In this document: positions 1 through 8,341 of the stretch, piece by piece
Layout of the letters: every line of letters starts with the position of its first letter
Position numbering within the stretch: position 1 is the first letter of the stretch
Source: CAIWHR01 sp963708855
Lineage (GTDB): Bacteria; Pseudomonadota; Gammaproteobacteria; Burkholderiales; Casimicrobiaceae
Length of the DNA: 64,000 nt
Assembly (NCBI GenBank): GCA_963708855.1
Contig: CAVPUM010000008.1
Span: 214,372 to 278,371 of the forward strand
Direction: 5' to 3'
Position numbers and translations under genes: made by a program
The notes under the pieces: generated by a model
Seen by the model: only the letters and a program-made list of their open reading frames with translations
Told to the model about the DNA's origin: nothing
The model's database searches: none

Positions 1-507
1 CACGACGAAGCGCGGACCGGGGAGGCCGAGGACCGTCGCTCCCCCGACCGGTATCGCTTCGTGCAGCGCCGGGGTCGCTCCCAGAGCCATGCCCAGCGCG
101 CTGGCCCCGGCAGGACCCCCGACGCCGAAACGCCGCGTGTCGGCGGAAACATCCGTCAGCACGACCTTCGAGCGCAGTACGTACATCCGAAGCCGTTGCG
201 CGACGGTATCGGCGATGTCCTCGGGCAGCAGCATCTCGAAGCGTTCGCCCGCGGCGAGACTGCGCCAGAGGACGAAATTGGCCAGCATCCGGCCCTTGGG
301 CGAATTGAAGCTTCCGTACCGGCAGGTTGCCGGAGCAAGCCCCTTGACGTCGCATGAGAACTGACCCTGAAGGAACGATTCGGCATCGGCTCCCGCAATC
401 GCGAGGACGCGAAGTGGCGCAAGGTCGCAGACGACCGCGCGGTCGCGCGCGGCGAGCAGGGCGGATTCGTCCTTGGGAGCTGTCTGGGAGGGGGCATTCG
501 TCGTCAT
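1..507 (-). CDS. ygfZ: Folate-binding protein YgfZ, N-terminal part (runs off the window)
   Basis: Reading the minus strand from ATG at 507-505 gives 169 open codons that leave the window without a stop. The protein begins MTTNAPSQTAPKDESALLAA and continues with the GcvT-like signature FLQGQFSCDVKGL and SFNSPKGRMLANF, typical of the YgfZ/CAF17 tetrahydrofolate-binding family, which helps maintain or repair iron-sulfur enzymes. The family's conserved C-terminal K-G-C-Y-x-G-Q-E motif would lie outside the window, so it cannot be checked. The gene diverges from rpsB across about 260 bases. Family assignment is confident from the N-terminal half; the cellular role is taken from the family. Confidence 0.82.
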   Translation of the reverse strand, partial: MTTNAPSQTAPKDESALLAARDRAVVCDLAPLRVLAIAGADAESFLQGQFSCDVKGLAPATCRYGSFNSPKGRMLANFVLWRSLAAGERFEMLLPEDIADTVAQRLRMYVLRSKVVLTDVSADTRRFGVGGPAGASALGMALGATPALHEAIPVGGATVLGLPGPRFVV

Positions 508-584
508 GGCAGTGCGGGAAGCGGGTAAGGGGCCGGAAGCCATCGACGCGGCGACCCGCGGCTTCGCCGGCAGGAACATTTCCG

Positions 585-593
585 TGTTAAAAT
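585..593 (+). promoter_or_regulatory. Putative extended -10 promoter for rpsB-tsf
   Basis: TGTTAAAAT fits an extended -10 (TGnTAAAAT). No good -35 hexamer is seen, which is acceptable for an extended -10. It lies about 175 bases before the rpsB start, leaving a long 5' leader. rpsB leaders in proteobacteria often hold an S2-binding autoregulatory RNA; I could not fold one with confidence here. Apart from this element, 508-767 shows no coding feature. Confidence 0.4.
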
Positions 594-767
594 CCCATGT
601 TAGCTCGACCCGCCCGTTTCGTTTCCGCCATTCGCGGAACCGGCGGATGGTACGGGCAAATTCGCAGACCCGCGCACCTCAGGGTGCCCGAACCCGACCC
701 GGCTGACAACCGCCGGCAGGTTCGAGCCAACGGCGGGTCGTGGTCCAACCCTGAAAGGAGCATGGGA

Positions 768-1511
768 ATGTCCGTCACGATGCGCCAAATGCTGGAAGCC
801 GGGGTTCATTTCGGCCACCAGACGCGGTACTGGAATCCGAAGATGGCCGAGTACATCTTCGGTCAGCGCAACAAGATCCACATCGTCAACCTCGAGAAGA
901 CGATGCAACTGTACCAGGACGCGATGAAGTTCATCCGTCAGCTGGCCGCGAACAAGGGAACGATCCTCTTCGTGGGCACCAAGCGCCAGGCGCGCGACAT
1001 CATCGCCGAGGAGGCGCGCCGTTGCGCGATGCCTTATGTCGATGCCCGCTGGCTCGGCGGCATGCTGACCAATTTCAAGACGGTCAAGGCATCCACCAAG
1101 CGGCTGAAGGATCTCGAGCAGATGGCGCAGGACGGCACGTTCGAGAAGATGAACAAGCGCGAAGCGCTGACGCTGCAGCGCGAGATGGACAAGCTCAACA
1201 AGAGCCTCGGCGGGATCAAGGACATGAACGGTCTGCCGGACGCGCTGTTCGTGATCGACGTCGGGTACCACAAGATCGCGATCACCGAAGCGATGAAGCT
1301 CGCGATTCCGATTGTCGCCGTCGTCGATACCAACCATTCACCGATCGGGATCGCACACGTGATTCCCGGCAACGACGATTCGAGCCGCGCGATCCGTCTT
1401 TACGCTCGCGGCGCGGCCGACGCCATCGTCGAAGGCCGCAGCGACGTGATCCAGGAGATCGTGACGGCCGGCGAGGAATTCGTCGAGGTGGCCGTAGACG
1501 CCACCGCTTAG
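768..1511 (+). CDS. rpsB: 30S ribosomal protein S2
   Basis: 247 residues, the normal length of bacterial S2, a component of the small ribosomal subunit needed for S1 binding. Recognisable S2 blocks are MRQMLEAGVHFGHQTRYWNP at the N terminus, FVGTKRQARDII, the RWLGGMLTNFKT block and DTNHSPIGIAHVIPGNDD near the C terminus. ATG 768 is chosen because AAGGAG at 755-760 sits seven bases upstream; the earlier in-frame ATG at 762 is too close to that site. First gene of the rpsB-tsf pair, with tsf following after 113 bases, the standard bacterial arrangement. Confidence 0.97.
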   Translation: MSVTMRQMLEAGVHFGHQTRYWNPKMAEYIFGQRNKIHIVNLEKTMQLYQDAMKFIRQLAANKGTILFVGTKRQARDIIAEEARRCAMPYVDARWLGGMLTNFKTVKASTKRLKDLEQMAQDGTFEKMNKREALTLQREMDKLNKSLGGIKDMNGLPDALFVIDVGYHKIAITEAMKLAIPIVAVVDTNHSPIGIAHVIPGNDDSSRAIRLYARGAADAIVEGRSDVIQEIVTAGEEFVEVAVDATA

Positions 1512-1573
1512 GAAAGCGACCCCTTCCTGCCTTCGGGCGCGGATCCCGGCGGGAGCCGGACCCGGGCGGCAGT

Positions 1574-1589
1574 GGGCCGCGCGCGGCCC
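1574..1589 (+). other. Perfect GC-only palindrome between rpsB and tsf
   Basis: GGGCCGCGCGCGGCCC is a perfect 16-base inverted repeat inside the 113-base rpsB-tsf gap. It has no following T-run, so it is not a complete intrinsic terminator. It could be a partial attenuator or an RNA-stabilising hairpin that sets the S2 to EF-Ts ratio; that role is inference. Confidence 0.4.
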
Positions 1590-1624
1590 GGCGGACACGA
1601 CCAGAAAAGCATTGGAGCGACGAC

Positions 1625-2506
1625 ATGGCGGAAATTGCCGCAAGCATGGTGATGGACCTACGCCAGCGCACGGGGCTGGGCATGATGGAGTGCAAGAAGG
1701 CGCTGACGGAGGCCGCGGGCGATATGGCGAAGGCCGAGGAGCTGCTGCGCATCCGGAGCGGCGCCAAGGCGTCGAAGGCCGCCGGCCGCATCGCCGCAGA
1801 GGGTGTGATCGGCCTGCATGTCGCCCGCGACGCCAAGACCGCGGCGATGGTCGAAGTGAATTGCGAGACCGATTTCGTCGCCAGGAACGACGACTTCCGC
1901 ACGTTCGCAGCCGAGGTAGCGCAGATCGTGGCGCGGGACAATCCGCCGGATCTGTCCGCGCTCGGCGCACGAATGCTCGCGTCGGGGGAAACGATCGAGG
2001 CCAGGCGCGTTGCGCTCGTGCAGAAGATCGGCGAGAACATGTCCATTCGTCGGTTCGCGCGGAAGATCGCTGCGGGTCGGCTGGCATCGTACGTGCACGG
2101 CAACCGGATCGGCGTGCTGGTCGACCTCACCGGGGGCCAGGACGCGCTGGGCAAGGACCTGGCGATGCACGTGGCCGCGAGCAAGCCGATGGCCGTGAGC
2201 CAGGAGCAGGTGTCCGCCGATGTCGTTGCGAAGGAGCGGGCTATTGCCGTCGCCCGCGCGGCCGATTCGGGCAAGCCGGCGAACATCGTCGAGAAAATGG
2301 TCGAAGGTGCCGTCGCGAAATTTCTGGCCGAAGTCACGCTGCTGGCGCAACCGTTCGTCAAGGGCGACGGCAGGGAGACGGTCGGGCAGCTGGTCAAGGC
2401 GCAGGGTGCGACGGTCAACGACTTCGTCCTTTTCGTCGTGGGCGAAGGAATCGAGAAGAGGAAGGACGATTTCGCGGCGGAAGTGGCCGCGATGACCAAG
2501 GCGTAG
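1625..2506 (+). CDS. tsf: Elongation factor Ts
   Basis: 293 residues, the guanine-nucleotide exchange factor for EF-Tu. The UBA-like N-terminal domain reads LRQRTGLGMMECKKALTEA (about residues 12-30) and the EF-Tu-contacting signature TDFVARND is at 82-89, both family hallmarks. ATG 1625 has GGAG at 1614-1617 with seven-base spacing. It follows rpsB and precedes pyrH and frr, the conserved translation/UMP-kinase cluster. A reading frame stays open upstream of this ATG but lies over rpsB and has no S2 or EF-Ts similarity. Confidence 0.97.
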   Translation: MAEIAASMVMDLRQRTGLGMMECKKALTEAAGDMAKAEELLRIRSGAKASKAAGRIAAEGVIGLHVARDAKTAAMVEVNCETDFVARNDDFRTFAAEVAQIVARDNPPDLSALGARMLASGETIEARRVALVQKIGENMSIRRFARKIAAGRLASYVHGNRIGVLVDLTGGQDALGKDLAMHVAASKPMAVSQEQVSADVVAKERAIAVARAADSGKPANIVEKMVEGAVAKFLAEVTLLAQPFVKGDGRETVGQLVKAQGATVNDFVLFVVGEGIEKRKDDFAAEVAAMTKA

Positions 2507-2555
2507 ACGAGCCGAGCCCGCTGTTTCCGCCACGATCCGAACGGAGTTCGCCGCC

Positions 2556-3320
2556 ATGACCGCCAAGCCCGCCGCAGTAACCGTTGCCGCGCTTGCCGCC
2601 ACGGCGCACGAGCCCGCATATCGGCGCATTCTGCTCAAGCTGTCGGGCGAAGCCCTGATGGGCGAGGATTCCTACGGGATCAACCGCGAGGTGATCGACC
2701 GGATCGTGGCCGAGGTCGCCGAGGTTACGCGGCTGGGCGTCGAAGTTGCCATCGTGATCGGCGGCGGCAACATCTTTCGCGGCGTCGCCCCGGGTGCCGC
2801 GGGGATGGACCGGGCCACGGCCGACTACATGGGCATGCTCGCGACACTGATGAACGCGCTGGCGCTGCAGGACGCCCTGCGGCGCGCTGGGGTGGAATCG
2901 CGCGTTCAGTCCGCGCTGCGCATCGACCAGGTCGCCGAGCCCTACATCCGCGGCCGCGCCCTGCGCCATCTCGAGGAGCGCAAGGTCGTCATTTTCGGCG
3001 CCGGCACCGGAAATCCCTTCTTCACGACGGATACCGCCGCCGCGCTGCGCGGTCGGGAGATGGGCGTCGACATCGTGCTGAAGGCCACCAAGGTCGACGG
3101 CGTCTATACCGCCGACCCCAAGAAGGACCCGGCGGCGACCCGTTATGCCGAGCTCACCTTCGACGAAGCCATCGTCAGGAATCTGAAGGTCATGGATGCG
3201 ACTGCACTCGCTCTGTGCCGGGACCAGAACATGCTGCTCAAGGTATTCTCGATTTTCGTTCCCGGCGCGTTGAAGCGCGTGGTGCTGGGCAGCGCAGAAG
3301 GAACGCTCGTGCATTGCTAG
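2556..3320 (+). CDS. pyrH: Uridylate kinase (UMP kinase)
   Basis: 254 residues. It phosphorylates UMP to UDP in the cytoplasm, the committed step toward UTP and CTP. Visible amino-acid-kinase motifs are KLSGEALMG (from residue 28) and the nucleotide-binding GGGNIFRG at 69-76, followed by the FGAGTGNPFFTTDTAA block and KATKVDGVYTADPKKDP. The N terminus carries about 20 extra residues before the first strand, as in many betaproteobacterial homologues. It sits 49 bases after tsf. Its product feeds pyrG (CTP synthase), also in this window at 49.6 kb. Confidence 0.97.
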   Translation: MTAKPAAVTVAALAATAHEPAYRRILLKLSGEALMGEDSYGINREVIDRIVAEVAEVTRLGVEVAIVIGGGNIFRGVAPGAAGMDRATADYMGMLATLMNALALQDALRRAGVESRVQSALRIDQVAEPYIRGRALRHLEERKVVIFGAGTGNPFFTTDTAAALRGREMGVDIVLKATKVDGVYTADPKKDPAATRYAELTFDEAIVRNLKVMDATALALCRDQNMLLKVFSIFVPGALKRVVLGSAEGTLVHC

Positions 3321-3402
3321 ATTGAAACCGGCATGCGGTCCGGGCTGCGCGGGCCGCGTGCGCCATGCCGCGCTCGACGTCACATCCGACTACGGGGGAA
3401 CC

Positions 3403-3963
3403 ATGGTCATCGCTGAAATCAAGAAATCCGCCGAGCAGAAGATGCAGAAATCCGTCGAGGCGCTGAAGCATGACCTGGGCAAGGTGCGCACCGGCCGCGC
3501 GCACACCGGGCTGCTCGATCACCTCCACGTCGATTACTACGGCTCGCCGTTGCCGGTCGCCCAGTGCGCGAACATCACGCTCGCTGACGCACGCACGATC
3601 ACCGTGCAGCCGTGGGAGAAGAAGATGATCCCCGTCATCGAGAAGGCAATCCGCGACTCCGACCTCGGCTTGAATCCGGCGACCTCCGGCGACGTCATCC
3701 GCGTGCCGATGCCGGCGCTCACCGAGGAGCGCCGCAAGGAGCTGATCAAGGTAGTACGGCACGAAGCCGAGGATGCCCGCATCGCAGTACGCAACATCCG
3801 GCGCGATGCGAACGACCACCTCAAGAAGCTGCTCAAGGAGCATGCGGTGGCGGAGGACGACGAGCGCCATGCCCAGGTCGACGTCCAGAAGCTCACCGAC
3901 CGTTACATCGCGGAGATCGACAAGGTGCTCGCGGCCAAGGAGGTCGACCTGATGGCAGTCTGA
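3403..3963 (+). CDS. frr: Ribosome recycling factor
   Basis: 186 residues, matching the usual 185. With EF-G it splits post-termination ribosomes. Family blocks include the N-terminal helix around KMQKSVEALKHDLGKVRTGR, LDHLHVDYYGSPLPVAQ, TVQPWEKKMIPVIEKAI and LTEERRKELIKVVRHEAEDA. ATG 3403 is preceded by a GGGGGAA ribosome-binding sequence; the longer upstream frame has no similarity to the family. It lies 82 bases after pyrH and 57 before uppS. Confidence 0.97.
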   Translation: MVIAEIKKSAEQKMQKSVEALKHDLGKVRTGRAHTGLLDHLHVDYYGSPLPVAQCANITLADARTITVQPWEKKMIPVIEKAIRDSDLGLNPATSGDVIRVPMPALTEERRKELIKVVRHEAEDARIAVRNIRRDANDHLKKLLKEHAVAEDDERHAQVDVQKLTDRYIAEIDKVLAAKEVDLMAV

Positions 3964-4020
3964 TCGAGATTGCGCCGCCGTCACCGACCCGAACGACTAT
4001 TGCCCAGCCGCCCGCACGCC

Positions 4021-4785
4021 ATGTTCCCGAGCTCCACGCGCGACATTCCCGCGGCGGCCGCCGTTCCACGCCACGTGGCGATCATCATGGACGGAAATGG
4101 CCGCTGGGCGAAGCAGCGAATGCTGCCGCGGGTCGCCGGCCACCGGCGCGGTGTCGAGGCGGTGCGCGCCATCATCCTCGCCTGCATCGAGCTCGACATC
4201 GAGTTCCTCACGCTGTTCGCCTTCTCCAGCGAGAACTGGAGGCGCCCGCCCGACGAGGTCTCGATTCTGATGGAGCTCTTCATGCGCGCGCTGGAGCTGG
4301 AGGTCGCGAAGCTCCATGCGAACGGAATCCGGTTCAAGGTGGTCGGCGACACGTCGGTGTTCGATCGGCGCATTCGCGAGCTGGTGGCCGTCGGCGAGGC
4401 GCAGACCGCCGCGAACACACGGCTCACGTTGACGGTAGCGGCGAATTACGGGGGGCGATGGGATATCGCCCAGGCGGCGCGCCGATACTTCGCGCTGCAC
4501 CCCGAAGCTGCACGCGAGGATGCGAAGCTTCATCCGGAGGCGCTCGAGCCGTTCCTGGCCATGGCCTATGCGCCCGAACCGGATCTCTTCGTGCGCACGG
4601 GTGGCGAGCAACGCATCTCGAACTTCCTGTTGTGGCAGCTCGCCTACACCGAGCTCTACTTCACCGACATGCTGTGGCCCGATTTCGATGCGATCGCGCT
4701 CAATGGCGCCATCGAATGGTACCGACAGCGCGAGCGGCGTTTCGGCCGGACCAGCGAACAGGTGCAGGCGACCCTCGGCGCGTAA
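4021..4785 (+). CDS. uppS: Di-trans,poly-cis-decaprenylcistransferase (undecaprenyl diphosphate synthase)
   Basis: 254 residues. It condenses eight isopentenyl diphosphates with farnesyl diphosphate to make the C55 carrier lipid for peptidoglycan and lipopolysaccharide. The catalytic loop HVAIIMDGNGRWA (residues 18-30) contains the Mg-binding Asp24; FSSENWRRP is at 68-76 and RTGGEQRISNFLLWQ lies near the C terminus. ATG 4021 is preferred over an upstream in-frame TTG because the family begins shortly before the VPRHVAIIMDGN block. A tandem repeat separates it from cdsA. Confidence 0.95.
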   Translation: MFPSSTRDIPAAAAVPRHVAIIMDGNGRWAKQRMLPRVAGHRRGVEAVRAIILACIELDIEFLTLFAFSSENWRRPPDEVSILMELFMRALELEVAKLHANGIRFKVVGDTSVFDRRIRELVAVGEAQTAANTRLTLTVAANYGGRWDIAQAARRYFALHPEAAREDAKLHPEALEPFLAMAYAPEPDLFVRTGGEQRISNFLLWQLAYTELYFTDMLWPDFDAIALNGAIEWYRQRERRFGRTSEQVQATLGA

Positions 4786-4786
4786 G

Positions 4787-4945
4787 ATGAACGGCCCCCG
4801 CTCACTGCGCTCGTTGCCCCCCGCGGGGGCGCTCAATGCCCTTCGGGCGGCCGGGCGGGCAGCTGAACGGCCCCCACGCTCACTGCGTTCGCTGCCCCCC
4901 GCGGGGGCGCTCAATGCCCTTCGGGCGGCCGGGCGGGCATTGACC
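4787..4945 (+). repeat. Two tandem 76-base units of an interspersed GC-rich repeat
   Basis: Two head-to-tail units start with TGAACGG at 4788 and 4864. Each contains CTCACTGCG, a C6 run facing GCGGGGGCG, and ends with CTTCGGGCGGCCGGGCGGGC. The C-run/G-run can form a hairpin. Related copies occur at 42919-43026, as a degenerate piece at 13594-13640, and in inverted orientation inside dppF near 26 kb. The units fill the uppS-cdsA gap. The function is unknown; the family resembles short interspersed repeats I associate with Burkholderiales. Confidence 0.8.
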
Positions 4946-4965
4946 GCCGCTGGACCGCCTCCGCG

Positions 4966-5805
4966 ATGCTCGCCACGCGCATCCTGACCGCGGTCGTTCT
5001 CGTGCCGGCCGTGCTGGCAGCGCTGTTCCTTCTCCCGCCCTGGGGTTGGGGCGCCGTGACCCTGGCCGTGATCGTCATCGCCGCGGCCGAGTGGGCCGAT
5101 CTCGCCGGGTACCACCGGCACACCTGGTGGATGTTCGTCGCCGGGACGTTGCTCATCGGCGTCAATCTGCTGTTGTCGCCGCTCTCCGGTTTTGCCGTCG
5201 GCTGGCCCGATGGCATCGTGTTCGCGGTGTGCGGACTCGCAACGATCTTCTGGCTCCTGGTTGCAGTGCCCTGGCTGGCCAACCGATGGCGGCCGACTTC
5301 CGCGCTGCCGCTGGCCGTCGCGGGCTGGATCGTCCTGATCGGGGCGTGGGTGGCGATCGTCCAGATGCAGGCGCATTCACCGTGGCTCGTGCTCGCGGCC
5401 ATGGCCATTGTCTGGATCGCCGATACGGCCGCGTATTTTGTCGGCCGCGCTTTCGGCCGGCGCAAGCTCGCACCGGAAGTGAGCCCGGGCAAGACCTGGG
5501 AAGGCGTCTATGGCGGCCTCGTGGCGATTGCGATCTACGCGCTGGCCCTCGTGCCGCTGGCGGCCAAGGGTGGTTTCGCGGGCACGGTGTCACCGATCGC
5601 GGTCATCGTCTGGGTCGGCCTCGTGCTCGCCCTTGGCGTGCTTTCGGTCGTGGGGGACCTTTGCGAGTCGTTGCTGAAGCGGCAGGCCGGGGTGAAGGAC
5701 AGCGGACGGCTGCTGCCGGGGCACGGTGGCATCCTGGATCGCATCGACGCCCTGTTGGCGGCGATGCCGGCGGCGGCACTGCTGGCGCTGGCCTATCTGC
5801 GATGA
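4966..5805 (+). CDS. cdsA: Phosphatidate cytidylyltransferase
   Basis: 279 residues, an integral membrane enzyme making CDP-diacylglycerol from phosphatidate and CTP. It has many hydrophobic segments from the N terminus on. The family signature is intact near the C terminus (about residues 225-261): the GDLCESLLKRQAG part is followed by KDSGRLLPGHGGILDRID. The start at ATG 4966 leaves about 20 bases after the upstream repeat. The stop overlaps the dxr start (ATGA at 5802-5805), so the two are translationally coupled. Confidence 0.95.
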   Translation: MLATRILTAVVLVPAVLAALFLLPPWGWGAVTLAVIVIAAAEWADLAGYHRHTWWMFVAGTLLIGVNLLLSPLSGFAVGWPDGIVFAVCGLATIFWLLVAVPWLANRWRPTSALPLAVAGWIVLIGAWVAIVQMQAHSPWLVLAAMAIVWIADTAAYFVGRAFGRRKLAPEVSPGKTWEGVYGGLVAIAIYALALVPLAAKGGFAGTVSPIAVIVWVGLVLALGVLSVVGDLCESLLKRQAGVKDSGRLLPGHGGILDRIDALLAAMPAAALLALAYLR

Positions 5806-6992
5806 CGCGACGCCGGATCAGCCTGCTGGGCGCCACCGGCTCGATCGGCGACTCGGCGCTCGACGTCGTCGCCCGCCATCCCGACCGGTTCGGCGTCGCG
5901 GCGCTCACCGCCAATGGGCAATGGGAGAAGCTCGCGCAACTTTGCCTGCGCCATCGGCCCGACGTCGCCGCGCTGTGCGATCCGGATGCAGCGCGCAGTC
6001 TCGAGCGCGCGCTGGCGGGAGCGGGTCTGCCAACGCGGGTTCTCTCCGGCGAGGCCGGCATCGTCGAAGCTGCGACGTGGGGTGGGGCCGACACGGTTGT
6101 CGCGGCGATCGTAGGGGCGGCAGGCCTGGCGCCGACACTGGCTGCCGCGAGAGCGGGCAAGCGAATCCTGCTTGCCAACAAGGAAGCGCTCGTCATCGGC
6201 GGAGCAGTGTTCATGGCGGCGGCGCAGCGGGGCGGGGCGATGCTGCTCCCCATCGACAGCGAGCACAACGCGATCTTCCAGTGCCTGCCCCAGGACTACG
6301 CGGGAAACCCGGGGCAATCCGGCGTGCGCAGGATTGTCCTCACCGCCTCGGGCGGGCCGTTTCGTACACGGCCCGTCGCGGAACTTGCGGGTGTGACCGC
6401 GGACGAAGCCTGTGCCCACCCCAATTGGGTGATGGGGCGCAAGATCAGCGTAGACTCCGCCACGATGATGAACAAGGGTCTCGAAATGATCGAAGCGCAC
6501 TGGCTGTTCGGCCTGCCGCCGGAGCGTATCGACATCGTCGTGCATCCTGAAAGCGTCATCCATTCGCTGGTCGAATACGTTGATGGGTCGATGCTCGCCC
6601 AGCTCGGCCATCCGGACATGCGGACGCCGATCGCCCAGGCGCTCGCCTTTCCCGAACGTGTGGACGCCGGGGTGCCGGCGCTCGAGCTCGTCCGCCAGGG
6701 CGCGCTCACGTTCGAGACCCCCGACCATGAGCGCTTTCCCTGCATCGGCCTCGCGATCGAAGCGCTCGCTGCCGGTGGCACCGCGCCGGCGGTGCTCAAT
6801 GCGGCGAACGAAGTCGCTGTCGCCGCCTTCCTCGCCGCGCGCATCCGTTACACGGACATCGCACCCACATGCGCCGAAGCGCTCTCGCGCCTGCCGGCAC
6901 GACCCGTGCACATGCTCGCCGACGCGCTGGCTGCCGATAGCGAAGCACGCGCCGTAGCGCGGGCCTGGCTGAAGCTGCCCGAGGCTGCCTGA
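5802..6992 (+). CDS. dxr: 1-deoxy-D-xylulose 5-phosphate reductoisomerase
   Basis: 396 residues. It converts DXP to MEP with NADPH, the committed step of the non-mevalonate isoprenoid pathway that supplies UppS encoded just upstream. The NADPH-binding GATGSIG is at residues 10-16; the metal-binding IDSEHNAIFQ block (151-160) provides Asp152 and Glu154; SVDSATMMNKGLEMIEAHWL and the VHPESVIHSLVEY block follow. It overlaps cdsA by four bases, and its TGA overlaps the ATG of rseP, so three membrane/isoprenoid genes are coupled. Confidence 0.96.
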   Translation: MTRRRISLLGATGSIGDSALDVVARHPDRFGVAALTANGQWEKLAQLCLRHRPDVAALCDPDAARSLERALAGAGLPTRVLSGEAGIVEAATWGGADTVVAAIVGAAGLAPTLAAARAGKRILLANKEALVIGGAVFMAAAQRGGAMLLPIDSEHNAIFQCLPQDYAGNPGQSGVRRIVLTASGGPFRTRPVAELAGVTADEACAHPNWVMGRKISVDSATMMNKGLEMIEAHWLFGLPPERIDIVVHPESVIHSLVEYVDGSMLAQLGHPDMRTPIAQALAFPERVDAGVPALELVRQGALTFETPDHERFPCIGLAIEALAAGGTAPAVLNAANEVAVAAFLAARIRYTDIAPTCAEALSRLPARPVHMLADALAADSEARAVARAWLKLPEAA

Positions 6993-8341
6993 TGGACGCC
7001 GTGTCCAAGGTGCTCGCGTTCCTGGTCGTGCTGGGCGTGCTCGTCGTGTTCCATGAGCTCGGGCACTACTGGGTGGCGCGTTGGTGCCGGGTCAAGGTGC
7101 TGCGGTTTTCGGTCGGCTTCGGGCGCGTCGTATGGTCGCGTCGATTCGGCCCCGACCGCACCGAATGGGCCATTTCAGCCGTTCCTCTCGGTGGGTACGT
7201 GAAGATGGTCGACGAGCGGGAAGGCGGAGTTCCCGCGGGAGATCTCGCGCGCGCCTTCAATCGGCAGAGCGTCTGGAAAAGAATCGCCATCGTCGCAGCC
7301 GGACCGATCGCGAACCTGCTGCTCGCCGTGCTGCTCTTTGCGGGCACCTACATGGCAGGCATTCCCGCCCAGCGCGCGCTGCTCGCCGCGCCTCCGCCCA
7401 ACACGCCCGCGGCGGCGGCGGGCATTCGCGATGGCGATCTCGTCGTCGCGGCCGACGGTGCGTCGGTGCGCAGCTGGCAGGACCTGCGCTGGCGTCTGCT
7501 GCGGGCGTCCGGCGCGCGGGAGATCATCGTTGACGTCGAGCGGCCCGACGGAGCGCGGCTGCAGCGCGTCGTCGCGCTGACGTCGCTCGCCGGGGTCGAC
7601 TGGGAGGGCAATTTCATGCCGGCGCTCGGATTCCGCACCGACCTCGGCGCACCGCTCATCGACGAAGTGCTCCCCGACAAGCCCGCCGCGCGCGCGGGGC
7701 TGCGGAAGGGGGATCTCATCCTCGCCATCGACGGTGAGCCTGTCCGCTCGCCGGCCGAGGTCGCAGCGCGAACGAACGCCAAACCGGGTGCGGCGGTGAC
7801 TTTCCGGATCGGCCGCGACGGCTCGCCGCGCGAGGTGACCCTCGTCACGGATGTCGCCGAACAAGCCGGGCACAAGGTCGGGATCGCCGGCATCCGCCTC
7901 AAGGTCGATCCGGTGGTTGCCGAGCGCCTTGCCGTCACCGTTCGCTATGGCGTGGTCGAAGCGCTGGTCCAAGGCGCGCGCAAGACGTGGGAGCTTGCCG
8001 CGTTTACCGTGCGCATGCTCGGGCGCATTCTGGTCGGCGACGCTTCGCTCAAGAACATCAGCGGCCCGATCACCATGGCCGATTTCGCCGGTCAGTCGGC
8101 GCAGGCAGGAACGCTGGTTTTCGTCGGCTATCTCGCGTTGATCAGCATCAGCCTCGGCGTGCTGAATCTACTGCCGGTACCGCTGTTGGACGGCGGGCAT
8201 TTGCTGTATTATTTCGCCGAGATCATCAAGGGTAGTCCCGTCTCCGACCGCGCCTTCGAGGTCGGCCAACGCATCGGCATGGCCATGCTGGCCGTGTTGA
8301 TGGCGCTGGCGCTTTTCAATGACCTCACCCGACTGTTCTAG
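6992..8341 (+). CDS. rseP: RIP metalloprotease RseP (site-2 protease)
   Basis: 449 residues, the inner-membrane zinc protease that performs the intramembrane cut of anti-sigma-E factor RseA in the envelope stress response. The zinc motif HELGH is at residues 21-25 in the first transmembrane helix; the third zinc ligand lies in LLPVPLLDGGHLLYY near the C terminus. Two PDZ domains lie between (around 110-200 and 205-290). It sits in the usual position between dxr and bamA, overlapping both (one base with dxr, 23 bases with the chosen bamA start). Confidence 0.96.
   Translation: MDAVSKVLAFLVVLGVLVVFHELGHYWVARWCRVKVLRFSVGFGRVVWSRRFGPDRTEWAISAVPLGGYVKMVDEREGGVPAGDLARAFNRQSVWKRIAIVAAGPIANLLLAVLLFAGTYMAGIPAQRALLAAPPPNTPAAAAGIRDGDLVVAADGASVRSWQDLRWRLLRASGAREIIVDVERPDGARLQRVVALTSLAGVDWEGNFMPALGFRTDLGAPLIDEVLPDKPAARAGLRKGDLILAIDGEPVRSPAEVAARTNAKPGAAVTFRIGRDGSPREVTLVTDVAEQAGHKVGIAGIRLKVDPVVAERLAVTVRYGVVEALVQGARKTWELAAFTVRMLGRILVGDASLKNISGPITMADFAGQSAQAGTLVFVGYLALISISLGVLNLLPVPLLDGGHLLYYFAEIIKGSPVSDRAFEVGQRIGMAMLAVLMALALFNDLTRLF

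Noticed and set aside
4787..4945. Tandem units considered as a CRISPR array
   Set aside because: Only two near-identical 76-base units without unique spacers, and no cas genes.
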